A stretch of 25,931 nucleotides of DNA from an uncultured Gemmatimonadales bacterium. Lineage in GTDB: Bacteria > Gemmatimonadota > Gemmatimonadetes > Longimicrobiales > Gaopeijiaceae. The notes beneath the pieces were generated by a model. It did no database searches, was not told the origin of the DNA, and saw only the letters and a list, made by a program, of their open reading frames with translations. Position 1 is the first letter of the stretch, and every line of letters starts with the position of its first letter. Location of the stretch: positions 1 through 25,931 of the forward strand of contig CALJLC010000554.1 in the NCBI GenBank assembly GCA_937982605.1, in the 5' to 3' direction. A program made the translations under genes and the position numbers. Of this stretch, positions 7,704 through 15,391 are shown piece after piece.

Positions 7704-9403
7704 ACGGTGTCGTGACGCACCCGCGCGCGGGGCTCTTCTGGCTCCTGCGCCCGAAGCTGCGCACCAAGCTCAATCGGGCCCGCACCGACGAGGGACGCGC
7801 CTTCAAGGCGGTCCTTCTCGGCTTTGTCGGTCTCTTCTTCTGGACGCTGATCTTCGCCGTGATCTTCCGGATGCTCCTGTACTTCCGGGGCACCCAGGGC
7901 ATCGGCGACCTCCTCTCCGCGAAGCTGCTCGGCCTGGCGTTCCTGACGTTCCTGATGATCCTCATCCTCTCGAACGTCATCACCGCGCTCTCGACCTTCT
8001 TCCTCTCGGAAGACCTCGAGTTCGTGGTGGCGGCCCCGGTCGAAGCCGAGACCGTCTACGCGGCGCGCCTCATCGAGACGATCGTCGACTCCTCGTGGAT
8101 GGTCGCGCTGCTGGCCGTCCCGCTCCTGGCCGCCTACGGCGCGGTCTACGCCGCGGGGCCGGCCTACTACCTCCTGGCGGTGGCCACCGTGCTGCCGTTC
8201 CTCGTCATTCCGGCGGTGGCCGGGACCGGCGTGACGCTGCTCCTGGTCAACGTCTTCCCCGCGCGCCGGACCCGCGACCTCCTGGCCCTCGTGGGGCTCT
8301 TCGCGGCGGCGGGCGTCGTGGCGCTCTTCCGCTTCCTGCGGCCCGAGCGGCTCATGAGCCCCGAGGAGTTCAGCAGCCTCGTCGACTTCGTGGCCGTGCT
8401 GCGTACCCCCACGTCGACGTGGCTGCCGAGCGAATGGGCGGCGACGTCGCTCATGTCCTTCCTGCAGGGGCGCCCCGACTGGTTCGCATTCGCCTTTCTC
8501 TGGTCGACCGCCGCCACCTGCTTCGTCGTCGGAGCATGGCTGCACCGGCGCTACTTCGACGCGGGCTTCACCCGCGCTCAGGAGGGGGCCGAGCGCCGCG
8601 AGGGGCGCAGCCGCTCGAGGCTGGTCGATCGGCTGTTCGCCGGCGCGCGACCGAGCACGCGGGAGCTCGTGGCCAAGGAGGTGCGCGTCTTCTTCCGGGA
8701 CACCACGCAGTGGTCGCAGCTGATCCTGCTCGGCGTCCTCGTGGCCGTCTACGTCTACAACATCACGGTTCTGCCGCTCTACACCGGTGAGCAGGTCTCC
8801 TTCCTGCTCATCAACGCGGTGTCGTTCCTGAACCTCGGCCTGGCCGGCTTCGTCGTTGCCGCCATCGCCGCGCGTTTCGTCTTTCCGGCGATCTCGATCG
8901 AGGGCCGCATGATGTGGCTGCTCCGTTCGTCGCCGGTCGACGTGCGCTCCGTGTTCTGGTCCAAGTACTGGGTCGGCACCATTCCGCTGCTCGCCGTGGC
9001 GCTGCCCCTGATCGTGGGGACGAACCTGGTCCTGCAGGCGTCGCCGTTCATCCTGGGCCTGACCACCGTCACGATGGTCGGGGTGACCTTCGCGCTCACC
9101 TCCCTCGCGCTCGGCTTCGGGGCGCTCTATCCGAACTACGACACGGAGAACGTGGCGGAGATTCCGACCTCCTTCGGCGGCCTCCTCTTCATGATGGCGG
9201 CGGTATCGTACCTGGCCGGCGTGGTCATCCTCGAGGCGTGGCCGGTCTATCTCTTCCTGAACGCCCGCATGCAGGGCAGCGTCGCGCCGGTCGGGATGGC
9301 TCCGCTCTTGATCGGCGTCTCGGCGGCCGCCATCCTGACCGCGTTCGCCATCGTGCTCCCGCTGCGCGCGGGGGTCCGGAAGGTCCAGTCGATCGACTTC
9401 TAG
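7700..9403 (+). CDS. ABC transporter permease, 12 membrane segments
   Basis: A membrane protein of about 567 residues with twelve hydrophobic segments, twice the usual six of one ABC-2 permease. A single chain could therefore supply the whole membrane channel for the ATPase encoded just upstream. A hydrophilic stretch with many Arg/Glu residues (around residues 290-330, RAQEGAERREGRSRSR) separates the two halves. GTG 7700 overlaps the ATPase stop (GTGA); GTG 7712 is an alternative. The N-terminus LLRPKLRTKLNR is amphipathic and basic, typical of the cytoplasmic elbow in exporters. No substrate-binding protein gene is nearby, which also argues for export rather than import. The cargo is unknown. 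Confidence 0.88.
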   Translation: MNGVVTHPRAGLFWLLRPKLRTKLNRARTDEGRAFKAVLLGFVGLFFWTLIFAVIFRMLLYFRGTQGIGDLLSAKLLGLAFLTFLMILILSNVITALSTFFLSEDLEFVVAAPVEAETVYAARLIETIVDSSWMVALLAVPLLAAYGAVYAAGPAYYLLAVATVLPFLVIPAVAGTGVTLLLVNVFPARRTRDLLALVGLFAAAGVVALFRFLRPERLMSPEEFSSLVDFVAVLRTPTSTWLPSEWAATSLMSFLQGRPDWFAFAFLWSTAATCFVVGAWLHRRYFDAGFTRAQEGAERREGRSRSRLVDRLFAGARPSTRELVAKEVRVFFRDTTQWSQLILLGVLVAVYVYNITVLPLYTGEQVSFLLINAVSFLNLGLAGFVVAAIAARFVFPAISIEGRMMWLLRSSPVDVRSVFWSKYWVGTIPLLAVALPLIVGTNLVLQASPFILGLTTVTMVGVTFALTSLALGFGALYPNYDTENVAEIPTSFGGLLFMMAAVSYLAGVVILEAWPVYLFLNARMQGSVAPVGMAPLLIGVSAAAILTAFAIVLPLRAGVRKVQSIDF

Positions 9404-9437
9404 GGGAGCACGTCGCCCCCCGCCCGGGAGCACCGGC

Positions 9438-9899
9438 ATGCTGAGTGCGATCAAGAGCTTCTTCACCGGCTCCATGTCCCCGGCCCCCGACGCCGATCAG
9501 GCACAGGCCGCCCGGGACATCCGGCTCGCGGCCTGCGCGCTGCTGCTCGAGCTGGCCAACGCCGACGACGAGTTCACCGACGACGAGCGTCGTCACCTCG
9601 AGTCTGCCGTACGCCGGCAGTTCGGGCTCGGAGCCGCGGAGGCCGAGCGACTCCTGGAGCTCGCCCAGGAGGCCCGCGAGGAGGCGGTCGACCTCTGGCA
9701 GTTCACCAATCTGATCGCCGAGAACTACTCGACCGGGCAGAAGATGGTGCTCGCCGAGATCATGTGGGGGCTCGTCTACTCCGACGGTGACCTGGCGAGC
9801 AAGGAGGACTACCTCATGCGGAAGATCTGCAACCTCCTCCGCCTGGAGCCGGGCTACCTGGCCGAGGCCCGGAAGCGCTTCGACGAGAAGAACGGGTAG
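9438..9899 (+). CDS. TerB-like protein
   Basis: A 153-residue, mostly helical protein of the TerB (tellurite-resistance/DjlA N-terminal) family. Hallmarks are the acidic metal-binding-type helix-loop ANADDEFTDDER near residue 35, its partner YSDGDLASKEDYLMRKICNLL near residue 115, and the overall length. Stand-alone TerB-like proteins bind divalent cations and are thought to sit in membrane-associated stress complexes. This copy is not part of a ter cluster, so tellurite resistance should not be inferred. ATG 9438 has GGGAG at 9426-9430 with seven-base spacing. It lies 34 bases after the ABC permease on the same strand, and a promoter follows it. Confidence 0.85.
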   Translation: MLSAIKSFFTGSMSPAPDADQAQAARDIRLAACALLLELANADDEFTDDERRHLESAVRRQFGLGAAEAERLLELAQEAREEAVDLWQFTNLIAENYSTGQKMVLAEIMWGLVYSDGDLASKEDYLMRKICNLLRLEPGYLAEARKRFDEKNG

Positions 9900-9921
9900 G
9901 GCCGTCACGCGCCCGTCGGGG

Positions 9922-9950
9922 GTGACACGAGCGGCGGCGCCGCGCATATT
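9922..9950 (+). promoter_or_regulatory. Candidate promoter for small membrane proteins
   Basis: GTGACA at 9922-9927 and CATATT at 9945-9950 lie 17 bases apart, close to sigma-70 consensus, and form one of the few AT-rich spots in the intergenic sequence. The predicted start near 9957 gives a leader of about 30 bases before ATG 9989. Confidence 0.45.
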
Positions 9951-9988
9951 TCCGGGACCAGCCACTCGCACCAAACATCACAAGAACG

Positions 9989-10141
9989 ATGCGCGATCTC
10001 GTCCCCGGCGGATACCTCTTCACGCACGCCATCTTCTGGACCGTGGTGGGCATGGTCGCGGTGGGCACGAACGCGGTCGCGATCATCCTGTCGATCGGCC
10101 TCGGACTCCTCGTCCTGGAGACGCTGACGCAGCAGCGATGA
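9989..10141 (+). CDS. Small hydrophobic membrane protein, 50 residues
   Basis: A short open frame from ATG 9989 to TGA 10139-10141. It translates to MRDLVPGGYLFTHAIFW, then a long hydrophobic run (VVGMVAVGTNAVAIILSIG, LGLLVLE), ending in TLTQQR. The composition predicts one long or two short membrane helices. Support for reality comes from a good candidate promoter at 9922-9950, the expected GC-rich third codon positions, and the next small gene starting 13 bases downstream. There is no clear Shine-Dalgarno. No family is recognised. Small proteins of this kind often modulate larger membrane complexes, but nothing here identifies a partner. Confidence 0.65.
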   Translation: MRDLVPGGYLFTHAIFWTVVGMVAVGTNAVAIILSIGLGLLVLETLTQQR

Positions 10142-10154
10142 GGCGCGGGTCGCC

Positions 10155-10424
10155 GTGACCTTCGCGATCGTCGTCACCGCCCTGCTCGGCCTCGGGATCG
10201 GCATCTGGCTGGGGATGCCCGGTCGCTACACGCAGAGCGTCGACGAGATCGACAAGATCATGGAGTCGGGCGGCGCGCGCCGTAAGAAGGTCAAGCGGGT
10301 CTTCACGCCGCTGGCGTGGATGCGCCGGAACGTCAGCTCCAAATCCACGCCTTCGCGGGGCCGGAGGGCGTCACGCGGAGGGCGCTCGGGCTTCCGGGTC
10401 GAGTCCCCCGAGGAGCGGGAGTAG
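10155..10424 (+). CDS. Small membrane-anchored basic protein, unknown function
   Basis: An 89-residue protein. Residues 1-20 form a membrane helix (MTFAIVVTALLGLGIGIWLG), followed by a hydrophilic stretch MPGRYTQSVDEIDKIMESGG and a strongly basic tail rich in Arg, Lys and Ser. The predicted layout is a single N-terminal anchor with a positively charged cytoplasmic tail, which could touch nucleic acid or acidic phospholipid. GTG 10155 has a GAGGCG-like ribosome-binding site nine bases upstream and sits 13 bases after the preceding small gene, so the two are probably co-transcribed. The stop lies only three bases from the stop of the convergent DUF445 gene. No family is recognised. Confidence 0.7.
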   Translation: MTFAIVVTALLGLGIGIWLGMPGRYTQSVDEIDKIMESGGARRKKVKRVFTPLAWMRRNVSSKSTPSRGRRASRGGRSGFRVESPEERE

Positions 10425-10427
10425 CCC

Positions 10428-12002
10428 TCAGCGCATCACGGCGTCGACCGCCACGAGCCCCAGCCCGATGATGGCGCCCAGCAGGTAGCCGAGCCGCACG
10501 ATCAGGCGGAGCTCCCGGTCCGTGACCCGCCGCACGATCTCCTCCATGCGCTGGGTCGGGAAGTGCAGCACCTTCTCCTCCACGCGACGCGCGACGTCGA
10601 TCCGCTCGACGACGTCGGGGACCTGCGTCTGGAGCCACTCCCAGATGGGGTCGCCGAGCGCGGCCTCGAGCCGGGTGGGTCCGTCCTCGGGGAGCCAGCG
10701 CGACGGTGTGCCGATGGGCCGGTCCATGATCCGGTTCGCCAGCCGATGACCGCCCTTCTCCAGCGCGTTGCGGGCCGCCTCGGTGCGTGCCGCGGTCACC
10801 AGCACCTCGGCGATGCGCTCCAGCGGGACCCGCTCCAGCACCTCGCCCCAGGTGCGCGCGCCCGCCTTCTCGAGCCCCGCGTGCAGCTTCTCGACCAGGA
10901 ACTCCCGGGTCGCCGGATCGCGTGCCAGGCCGATCACCCAGCCGGCGAGCGTCTCCCGTGCCTCGACCATCGTCGGATCGTCGACGTCCCCGAAGACCTC
11001 GTGGACCGGTCGGCGCAGGAAGTCGACGATGGCCTGGTTCACACCCCGGGCGATACCGCTCTGAACAGCCGGGTCGCGCAGAATCTCCGAGAGACGCTCG
11101 GCGCCCTCGGCCTCGATCGTGTCGAGCACCTTGTCGACGGTCTCCTCCGTCATCACCACCCGCGCGACCACGCGCTGGTGGAACTTGAGGTCGCGCAGGA
11201 AGCGCTGGAGGAGGTCGTGCATCCTCGCCTCGAAGCGCCCTCGCGTCTCCGGATCCTCGAGCAGCCCCCCGAGCCTCTCGTCCGCCAGCTGCAGGTAGCT
11301 CGCGATCGCCTTCTCCACGGACCCGACCAGCCCGAGCGGCAGGATCTCCTCGAAGGTGCGGCCGGGCTCGAGCAGCTTCCGGGAGCCTCGCTCCAGGTAG
11401 TCGGTGATCGCGTCGGTGAAGTCCGAGCTCTCGACGGCGTTCTGGAGCCACTCCTCGACCGCGCCTTCCAGAGCCGCGCCGCGGGCCGGCGTCAGGATTC
11501 CTCCGATCGGCTCGTCCGCGACGGCTTCGACGAGGTCGGCGGCCCGTCGAAGCATCGCCTCCTCGAACGCCTCGCTGGCCACGTACGCCTCGAGCTGGTC
11601 GAGGCCGCGCTCCAGGGCCTCCCCGACGAGCGCGTCGACGTCGGACTTCACCGCGGGCGGGATGAGCTCCCGGAGCGACCCCCGCTCGGTGTGGAGCACC
11701 TCGTCGAGGAACGCGGCCAGGCGGCTGTCGAAGGCCTGACGGAACTCCACGTTCGCGAAGGTGCGGGTCAGATCCTCCGGCGTGAGCAGCCGGTTGCCGA
11801 CGGTCCGGCCGATCGCCGAGGCCAGCCGGGGCTGGTTCTTCGGGACGGCGCCGTGGAGGAAGCCGACCGTCCACCGCCCGAAGAGCCGGGGCGGCTCGTA
11901 GGGGTGGAAGAGCATCCACACCGCGATCGTATTCGTCAGCCCGCCGGCCAGGGCGCCGAAGCCGACCTTCACCAGCGCGAGGAGCAGCTCTTCGCCGGCC
12001 AT
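10428..12002 (-). CDS. DUF445 family membrane protein
   Basis: A 524-residue DUF445 protein (YheB/YjiN-like). The N-terminal hallmark is a membrane helix with the motif GALAGGLTNTIAVWMLFHPY. A long charged, helical middle of roughly 430 residues follows, with repeating amphipathic segments such as LLTPEDLTRTF and ATREFLVEKLHAGLEKAG. A C-terminal membrane helix (LGYLLGAIIGLGLVAVDAV) closes the protein. This places a large helical domain between two membrane anchors. The biochemical function of DUF445 is unknown; Bacillus members are connected with sporulation and cell-surface phenotypes. The ATG is at 12002, six bases after the preceding lipoprotein stop, making it the last gene of an apparent minus-strand operon. 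A long plus-strand reading frame through the same interval is a codon-bias shadow. Confidence 0.9.
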   Translation of the reverse strand: MAGEELLLALVKVGFGALAGGLTNTIAVWMLFHPYEPPRLFGRWTVGFLHGAVPKNQPRLASAIGRTVGNRLLTPEDLTRTFANVEFRQAFDSRLAAFLDEVLHTERGSLRELIPPAVKSDVDALVGEALERGLDQLEAYVASEAFEEAMLRRAADLVEAVADEPIGGILTPARGAALEGAVEEWLQNAVESSDFTDAITDYLERGSRKLLEPGRTFEEILPLGLVGSVEKAIASYLQLADERLGGLLEDPETRGRFEARMHDLLQRFLRDLKFHQRVVARVVMTEETVDKVLDTIEAEGAERLSEILRDPAVQSGIARGVNQAIVDFLRRPVHEVFGDVDDPTMVEARETLAGWVIGLARDPATREFLVEKLHAGLEKAGARTWGEVLERVPLERIAEVLVTAARTEAARNALEKGGHRLANRIMDRPIGTPSRWLPEDGPTRLEAALGDPIWEWLQTQVPDVVERIDVARRVEEKVLHFPTQRMEEIVRRVTDRELRLIVRLGYLLGAIIGLGLVAVDAVMR

Positions 12003-12008
12003 GGCGGC

Positions 12009-12974
12009 CTATCGTCGCTGGTGGACCAGGACGCCGTGGACCGCCCAGGCGCCGCCGCCGCCGCGCAGCTCGCCGGTCACTTCGTAGAGCGCGCGCACGG
12101 GCAGGAGCGGGCCGGGTCCCTCTCCGGGCCGGATCTCGGCCGACACGGCCTCCAGCTCTCCCTCCACCGACCCGTCGGCGGACCGGACGTCCCACTGCAC
12201 GGGGACGTCCCGGCGGGCGGGCGGGAACGCCTCGGTCCGCCTCCAGTCGACACGGACCTCGGGCCACACGAGCTCCTCCTCGCCCAGGGCTCCCCACCCC
12301 CGGTACAGCGGCTCGACCTCGCCCCCGTGCTCCGCGTCCGCCGCCAGGACGAACTGCGCCGAGTCTCCGGAGAGGAGGAAGGCCCAGTCCCCGCCGGTGG
12401 GCACGCCCGTGACCGACGCGCGCGCCACGTCGAGGATCATGCCCTCGATGCGCTGATCCGCCAGGTACGCCGCGCCGGTCAGCACCTCGAAGGAGCCGCC
12501 GCGGGCGTCCGTCCAGGACGCCCCCACCCGGTCGAGGATGAGCTCGAGCGATCTCGGCCCCTCCTGGAAGACGAGACCGTCGATGACTCCCCCCTCCCGC
12601 ACCAGCAGGGAGAGCCCGGCGTGCGGGAGCAGGAGCGTCGGCTCCTGCTCCAGGGGGGTCGCCCAGCGCTCCGCGTAGAAGGCGTCCCACACGCCTCCGC
12701 GCGAGAGCCAGGCGTGCACCTCCCGCTCCACGGTGTCGGGGGTCTCGGTGGCGAGCATCATCCACGGAACGATGAACACGCTGTCGTCGTCGACGGCGGC
12801 GAATACGAAGTTCCGTTCGTAGACGCGGCCCTCGAAGTTTCCGGAGTCGGGCTGTAGCGCGCCCCCCGCGCTCCCCTCGTCCGGGAGCTCGTCGCCGCCG
12901 GCGCACGCCGCGGCGGCGAGGAGGGTCGTCGCCAGCAGGAGAGCACCCGCCCGGCCGTTCGGGCCGCCTGTCAC
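12009..12974 (-). CDS. Lipoprotein of unknown function
   Basis: A 321-residue predicted lipoprotein. The signal peptide has a short basic part and a hydrophobic core, and ends in the lipobox LAAAAC with Cys24 as the lipidated residue. The mature protein is rich in beta-strand-type sequence with many Trp residues (WASWT-like spacing, PEVRVDWRR, VPVQWDVRS). The C-terminal pattern, PVQW followed by strands ending in a VHGVLVH stretch, is loosely reminiscent of lipocalin-like CrtC/AttH proteins, but I cannot confirm that. The start is GTG 12974, overlapping the preceding gene's TGA by four bases. It lies between a DUF1499-like gene and a DUF445 gene and is presumably an envelope component attached to a membrane face. 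The family assignment is open. Confidence 0.8.
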   Translation of the reverse strand: MTGGPNGRAGALLLATTLLAAAACAGGDELPDEGSAGGALQPDSGNFEGRVYERNFVFAAVDDDSVFIVPWMMLATETPDTVEREVHAWLSRGGVWDAFYAERWATPLEQEPTLLLPHAGLSLLVREGGVIDGLVFQEGPRSLELILDRVGASWTDARGGSFEVLTGAAYLADQRIEGMILDVARASVTGVPTGGDWAFLLSGDSAQFVLAADAEHGGEVEPLYRGWGALGEEELVWPEVRVDWRRTEAFPPARRDVPVQWDVRSADGSVEGELEAVSAEIRPGEGPGPLLPVRALYEVTGELRGGGGAWAVHGVLVHQRR

Positions 12975-13459
12975 GAAGCCGACCGTTCCGTGCTCTCGGG
13001 TGGGGTCGCGACCGGCGGGGGCTCGACGACGGACGAGGCCAGCGCGTTGAGCGAGGCCGGATCGAGGATCTGCTCGGGTCCGGCGCCCAGCCTCTCGTCG
13101 AGCAGCCGGAAGAAGCGGAGCAGGATGCGACGGGAGCGGCCCAGGTCCCCGCGCTCCGTGCGGGAGGTCGCCGAGAAGTCGACGCGGGTCTGTGCCATCG
13201 CGTCCAAGCCGATCGTCACGAGGAGGTCGGCGTGCTTCGACATCGGCCCGGGCTGGACCAGCCCCACGATCGTTCCCGCCCGGTCGTCCGAGCGGATGAG
13301 GCTCCAGCCGCGCACGCCGGCGTTCACGATCCCGGTGGCCGCTTTCCAGACCGTGTCGAACGGGATCGCGTACGTCCGCCCCCGCAGGTCGGCGTCCGGC
13401 GACGCCGGGTCGGTCTGCGCGCGTCGCTCGCGGAGCACCGCGTCGAGCAGGCCGCTCAA
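12971..13459 (-). CDS. DUF1499-like protein
   Basis: A protein of about 162 residues. The middle shows the DUF1499-type order: FDTVWKAATGIVNAGVRGWSLI, then an acidic turn, a strand TIVGLVQPG, a paired strand DLLVTIGLD, and the diagnostic RVDFSATSRTERGDLGRSRR leading into a helix. The C-terminal 30 residues are Pro/Ser/Ala-rich and probably disordered. No signal peptide is seen with the chosen start. TTG 13459 overlaps the upstream stop in a TTGA junction; GTG 13438 is an alternative that removes seven residues. It is flanked by two lipoprotein genes, which suggests a role at the envelope, but the biochemical function of DUF1499 proteins is not established. The family call is moderate. Confidence 0.7.
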   Translation of the reverse strand: MSGLLDAVLRERRAQTDPASPDADLRGRTYAIPFDTVWKAATGIVNAGVRGWSLIRSDDRAGTIVGLVQPGPMSKHADLLVTIGLDAMAQTRVDFSATSRTERGDLGRSRRILLRFFRLLDERLGAGPEQILDPASLNALASSVVEPPPVATPPESTERSAS

Positions 13460-14253
13460 CCGCCGGACTCCGGGCCGAGCGCGAAGCGGATCGTCACCGA
13501 GGCGGTGACCGTCTGGTCCCCCACCTCGACCGGCGTGTCCGCGGCGCGGGCGAACGACATCGCCTCGGCCTGCATGAGGATCGGTCCGGGGCGCTGGGCG
13601 CCGCCGCGCACCTCCAGCGCGGCGCCGAGCCGGTGCCCGAGCGCGGCGGCGATCACCTCGGCCTCGCCCCGGGCCGTGCGGACCGCCTCGGCGAGGGCTT
13701 CCCTCCGGGCGTCCTCGGTGTCGGCCGCGTGGAAGGAGATGCCCGTGACCCGGTTGGCCCCGGCCCGGACACCCGCGTCGATCACGCGACCCACCGCCTC
13801 GACGTCGGAGAGCGTGGCGCCGACGTTGTTGATGACCGTGTAGGCGACGATCCGCTGGGTGCGGCGGTTGCCCTCGACCTCGTACTCCGGACGGAGCGCG
13901 TATCCGTGGGTCGACAGCTCCAGACCCGCTACCCCGGTGGCGCGGAGCGCCTCCAGGACCCGGGTCATCGCCTCGGCGTTGGCGTCGGCGGCCGCGTCCG
14001 CGGTGACCGCGCGCGTCTCCATGGCGAAGCCGACCCGCGCCCGGTCGGGCCGGACCTCAACGGCGCCCGTGCCGCTCACCTCGATCCACCCGTCCTCCGA
14101 GGCCTGACGGCGCAGCGCCTCGACGTCGGCGTCGGGCACCTCGTAGAGATAGAGGCGGCCGAGGTCGGCGGGGGTCGCCTGCCCCCCGGCGGGAGGGCCG
14201 GCGCACGCCGTGAGGAGGGCCGTCAGAACGACGCTTCGAGCGGTGTTCTTCAT
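13456..14253 (-). CDS. SIMPL-domain (DUF541) lipoprotein
   Basis: A 265-residue SIMPL/DUF541 protein. The signal peptide MKNTARSVVLTALLTAC ends in a lipobox (LTAC, Cys17), so an envelope lipoprotein is expected. The SIMPL domain begins WIEVSGTGAVEVRPDRARVGFAM, the typical opening of this family. It continues with an alanine-rich helix, the strand STHGYALRPEYEVEG, the conserved QRIVAYTVINNV, a helix EDARREALAEAV, and a terminal strand TASVTIRFAL. SIMPL proteins form ring-like oligomers, and some members are linked to surface or periplasmic stress. ATG 14253 has GGAACGGAG directly before it. The frame stays open further upstream only as antisense to the nucleotidyltransferase gene. This is the first gene of the four-gene minus-strand group. 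Confidence 0.9.
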   Translation of the reverse strand: MKNTARSVVLTALLTACAGPPAGGQATPADLGRLYLYEVPDADVEALRRQASEDGWIEVSGTGAVEVRPDRARVGFAMETRAVTADAAADANAEAMTRVLEALRATGVAGLELSTHGYALRPEYEVEGNRRTQRIVAYTVINNVGATLSDVEAVGRVIDAGVRAGANRVTGISFHAADTEDARREALAEAVRTARGEAEVIAAALGHRLGAALEVRGGAQRPGPILMQAEAMSFARAADTPVEVGDQTVTASVTIRFALGPESGG

Positions 14254-14349
14254 CTCCGTTCCGTGACCGATATCCGGGTTTTGCTTCGGGGGGAAGCCGT
14301 TATAGTGTGGCGCGCAGGAACCATGCCCGCCACAGAAACGTGAGCGCCG
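14254..14349. promoter_or_regulatory. Divergent promoter region with small hairpin
   Basis: Ninety-six bases separate the minus-strand SIMPL operon from the plus-strand nucleotidyltransferase. TATAGT at 14301-14306 is a good plus-strand -10 element, and its partial palindrome gives TATAAC on the minus strand at 14304-14299. Convincing -35 hexamers are not seen for either. GCTTC/GAAGC at 14283-14287 and 14293-14297 form a five-base stem around GGGGG, possibly an operator. Confidence 0.4.
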
Positions 14350-15348
14350 ATGAAAGCCGTCATCCCCCTCGCCGGGAAGGGGACGCGCCTGCGACCCCAC
14401 ACGCTTCATACTCCGAAGCCGCTGCTCAAGGTCGCCGGCAAGCCCGTCCTGGCCTACATCCTCGACGACCTCGTGGAGCTCGGCGTGCGTGAGATCGTCT
14501 TCGTCGTGGGGTACCTGCGCGACACCGTCGAAGCGTGGATCACCGACTCCTATCCCGACCTGACGGCGCACTTCGTCCTCCAGGAGGTCCAGGACGGGAC
14601 GGCCGGCGCCATCGCGCTCGCGGAGCCCCACGTCGACGAGGACGTGATGATCATCTTCGCCGACGCGGTCCTGGAGGTCGACTACGGCCTCACCCGGACG
14701 CTCGGCCAGGAGTACGGCGCGGTGATCTGGGCCAAGGAGGTCGAGGACTACCAGCGCTACGGCGTGATCGTCACGAACGACGACGGGACGATGAAGACGA
14801 TCGTCGAGAAGCCGTCCGAGCCGGTCTCGAAGCTCGCGAACATCGGCCTCTACTACGTGCGTGACCACGAGCTGCTCTTCGAGGGCGTGCGGCACACGCT
14901 CGCGTCCGAGCCCGGGCCGTCCGGGGAGTTCTACCTGACGGACGCGTTCCAGTACATGGTCGACCACGGCAGCCGGCTGATCACGGCGCCGGTCGAGGGT
15001 TGGTGGGACGCCGGCAAGCCGGAGACGCTGCTCGAGACGAACGCGCACCTGGTGGCCACCCGCCGCGGCGGCGTCGATCCCTCGGCGTCCGTCGAGGGCG
15101 CGGAGGTCGTCGAGCCGGTCCGCATCGAGGCGGGTGTGCGGGTCCGGGGTGGACGGATCGGGCCCAACGTCACGCTGGAGGCGGGCGCCGTCGTGGAGGA
15201 GTCGGACGTCCGGGACTCGGTCGTCGGCCCCGGTGCCCGGATCTCCGGATCCGTGGTGCGCGACTCGATCGTGGGCAACAGCGCCGAGATCGTGGACGCG
15301 AGGGGTCGATTCCTCGTCACCGACCATTCGGTGGTCGAGGGGGGCTGA
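14350..15348 (+). CDS. Sugar-phosphate nucleotidyltransferase with beta-helix tail
   Basis: A 332-residue NDP-sugar synthase of the RmlA/GlmU-N type. It makes an activated sugar from NTP and a sugar-1-phosphate. The nucleotide-binding motif GKGTRLRPHTLHTPKPLLKV lies at residues 9-28 (the usual first AG is PLAG here), followed by a VQDGTAGAI loop near residue 90 and a metal-binding-type Asp in FADAVLEVDYG. EKPSEPVSKLANIGLYY and GEFYLTDAFQYMV are standard family segments. From about 250 on, hexapeptide-like repeats (VDPSASVEGAEVVEPVRIEA and onward) predict a left-handed beta-helix. Whether this is a glucose-1-phosphate thymidylyl- or uridylyl-transferase cannot be decided. The gene is monocistronic, with no cell-wall sugar cluster nearby. 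ATG 14350 lacks a strong ribosome-binding site. Confidence 0.92.
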   Translation: MKAVIPLAGKGTRLRPHTLHTPKPLLKVAGKPVLAYILDDLVELGVREIVFVVGYLRDTVEAWITDSYPDLTAHFVLQEVQDGTAGAIALAEPHVDEDVMIIFADAVLEVDYGLTRTLGQEYGAVIWAKEVEDYQRYGVIVTNDDGTMKTIVEKPSEPVSKLANIGLYYVRDHELLFEGVRHTLASEPGPSGEFYLTDAFQYMVDHGSRLITAPVEGWWDAGKPETLLETNAHLVATRRGGVDPSASVEGAEVVEPVRIEAGVRVRGGRIGPNVTLEAGAVVEESDVRDSVVGPGARISGSVVRDSIVGNSAEIVDARGRFLVTDHSVVEGG

Positions 15349-15360
15349 CCACCCCTGCCG

Positions 15361-15388
15361 GTCGGCCGGCGCCGCCGGACGTACGTCG
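15361..15388. terminator. Weak hairpin between convergent genes
   Basis: Between two convergent stops (15348 and 15392) the sequence contains CGCCG...CGGCG flanking an ACGTACGT core, with one bulged base. It could end transcription from both sides, but no T-tract follows in either direction, so the call is tentative. Confidence 0.22.
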
Positions 15389-15391
15389 GCG

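Noticed and set aside
9438..9899. Tellurite-resistance function for the TerB-like gene
   Set aside because: No terC, terD or other ter genes lie nearby; the TerB domain alone does not imply resistance.
10333..12906. Long open frames on both strands across the DUF445 gene
   Set aside because: Arg/Gly/Ala-rich shadow translations; the minus-strand DUF445 frame has family motifs and membrane helices at both ends.
14254..15327. N-terminal extension of the SIMPL protein to a 623-residue product
   Set aside because: The extension is antisense to the nucleotidyltransferase and lacks motifs; a lipoprotein signal begins exactly at ATG 14253.
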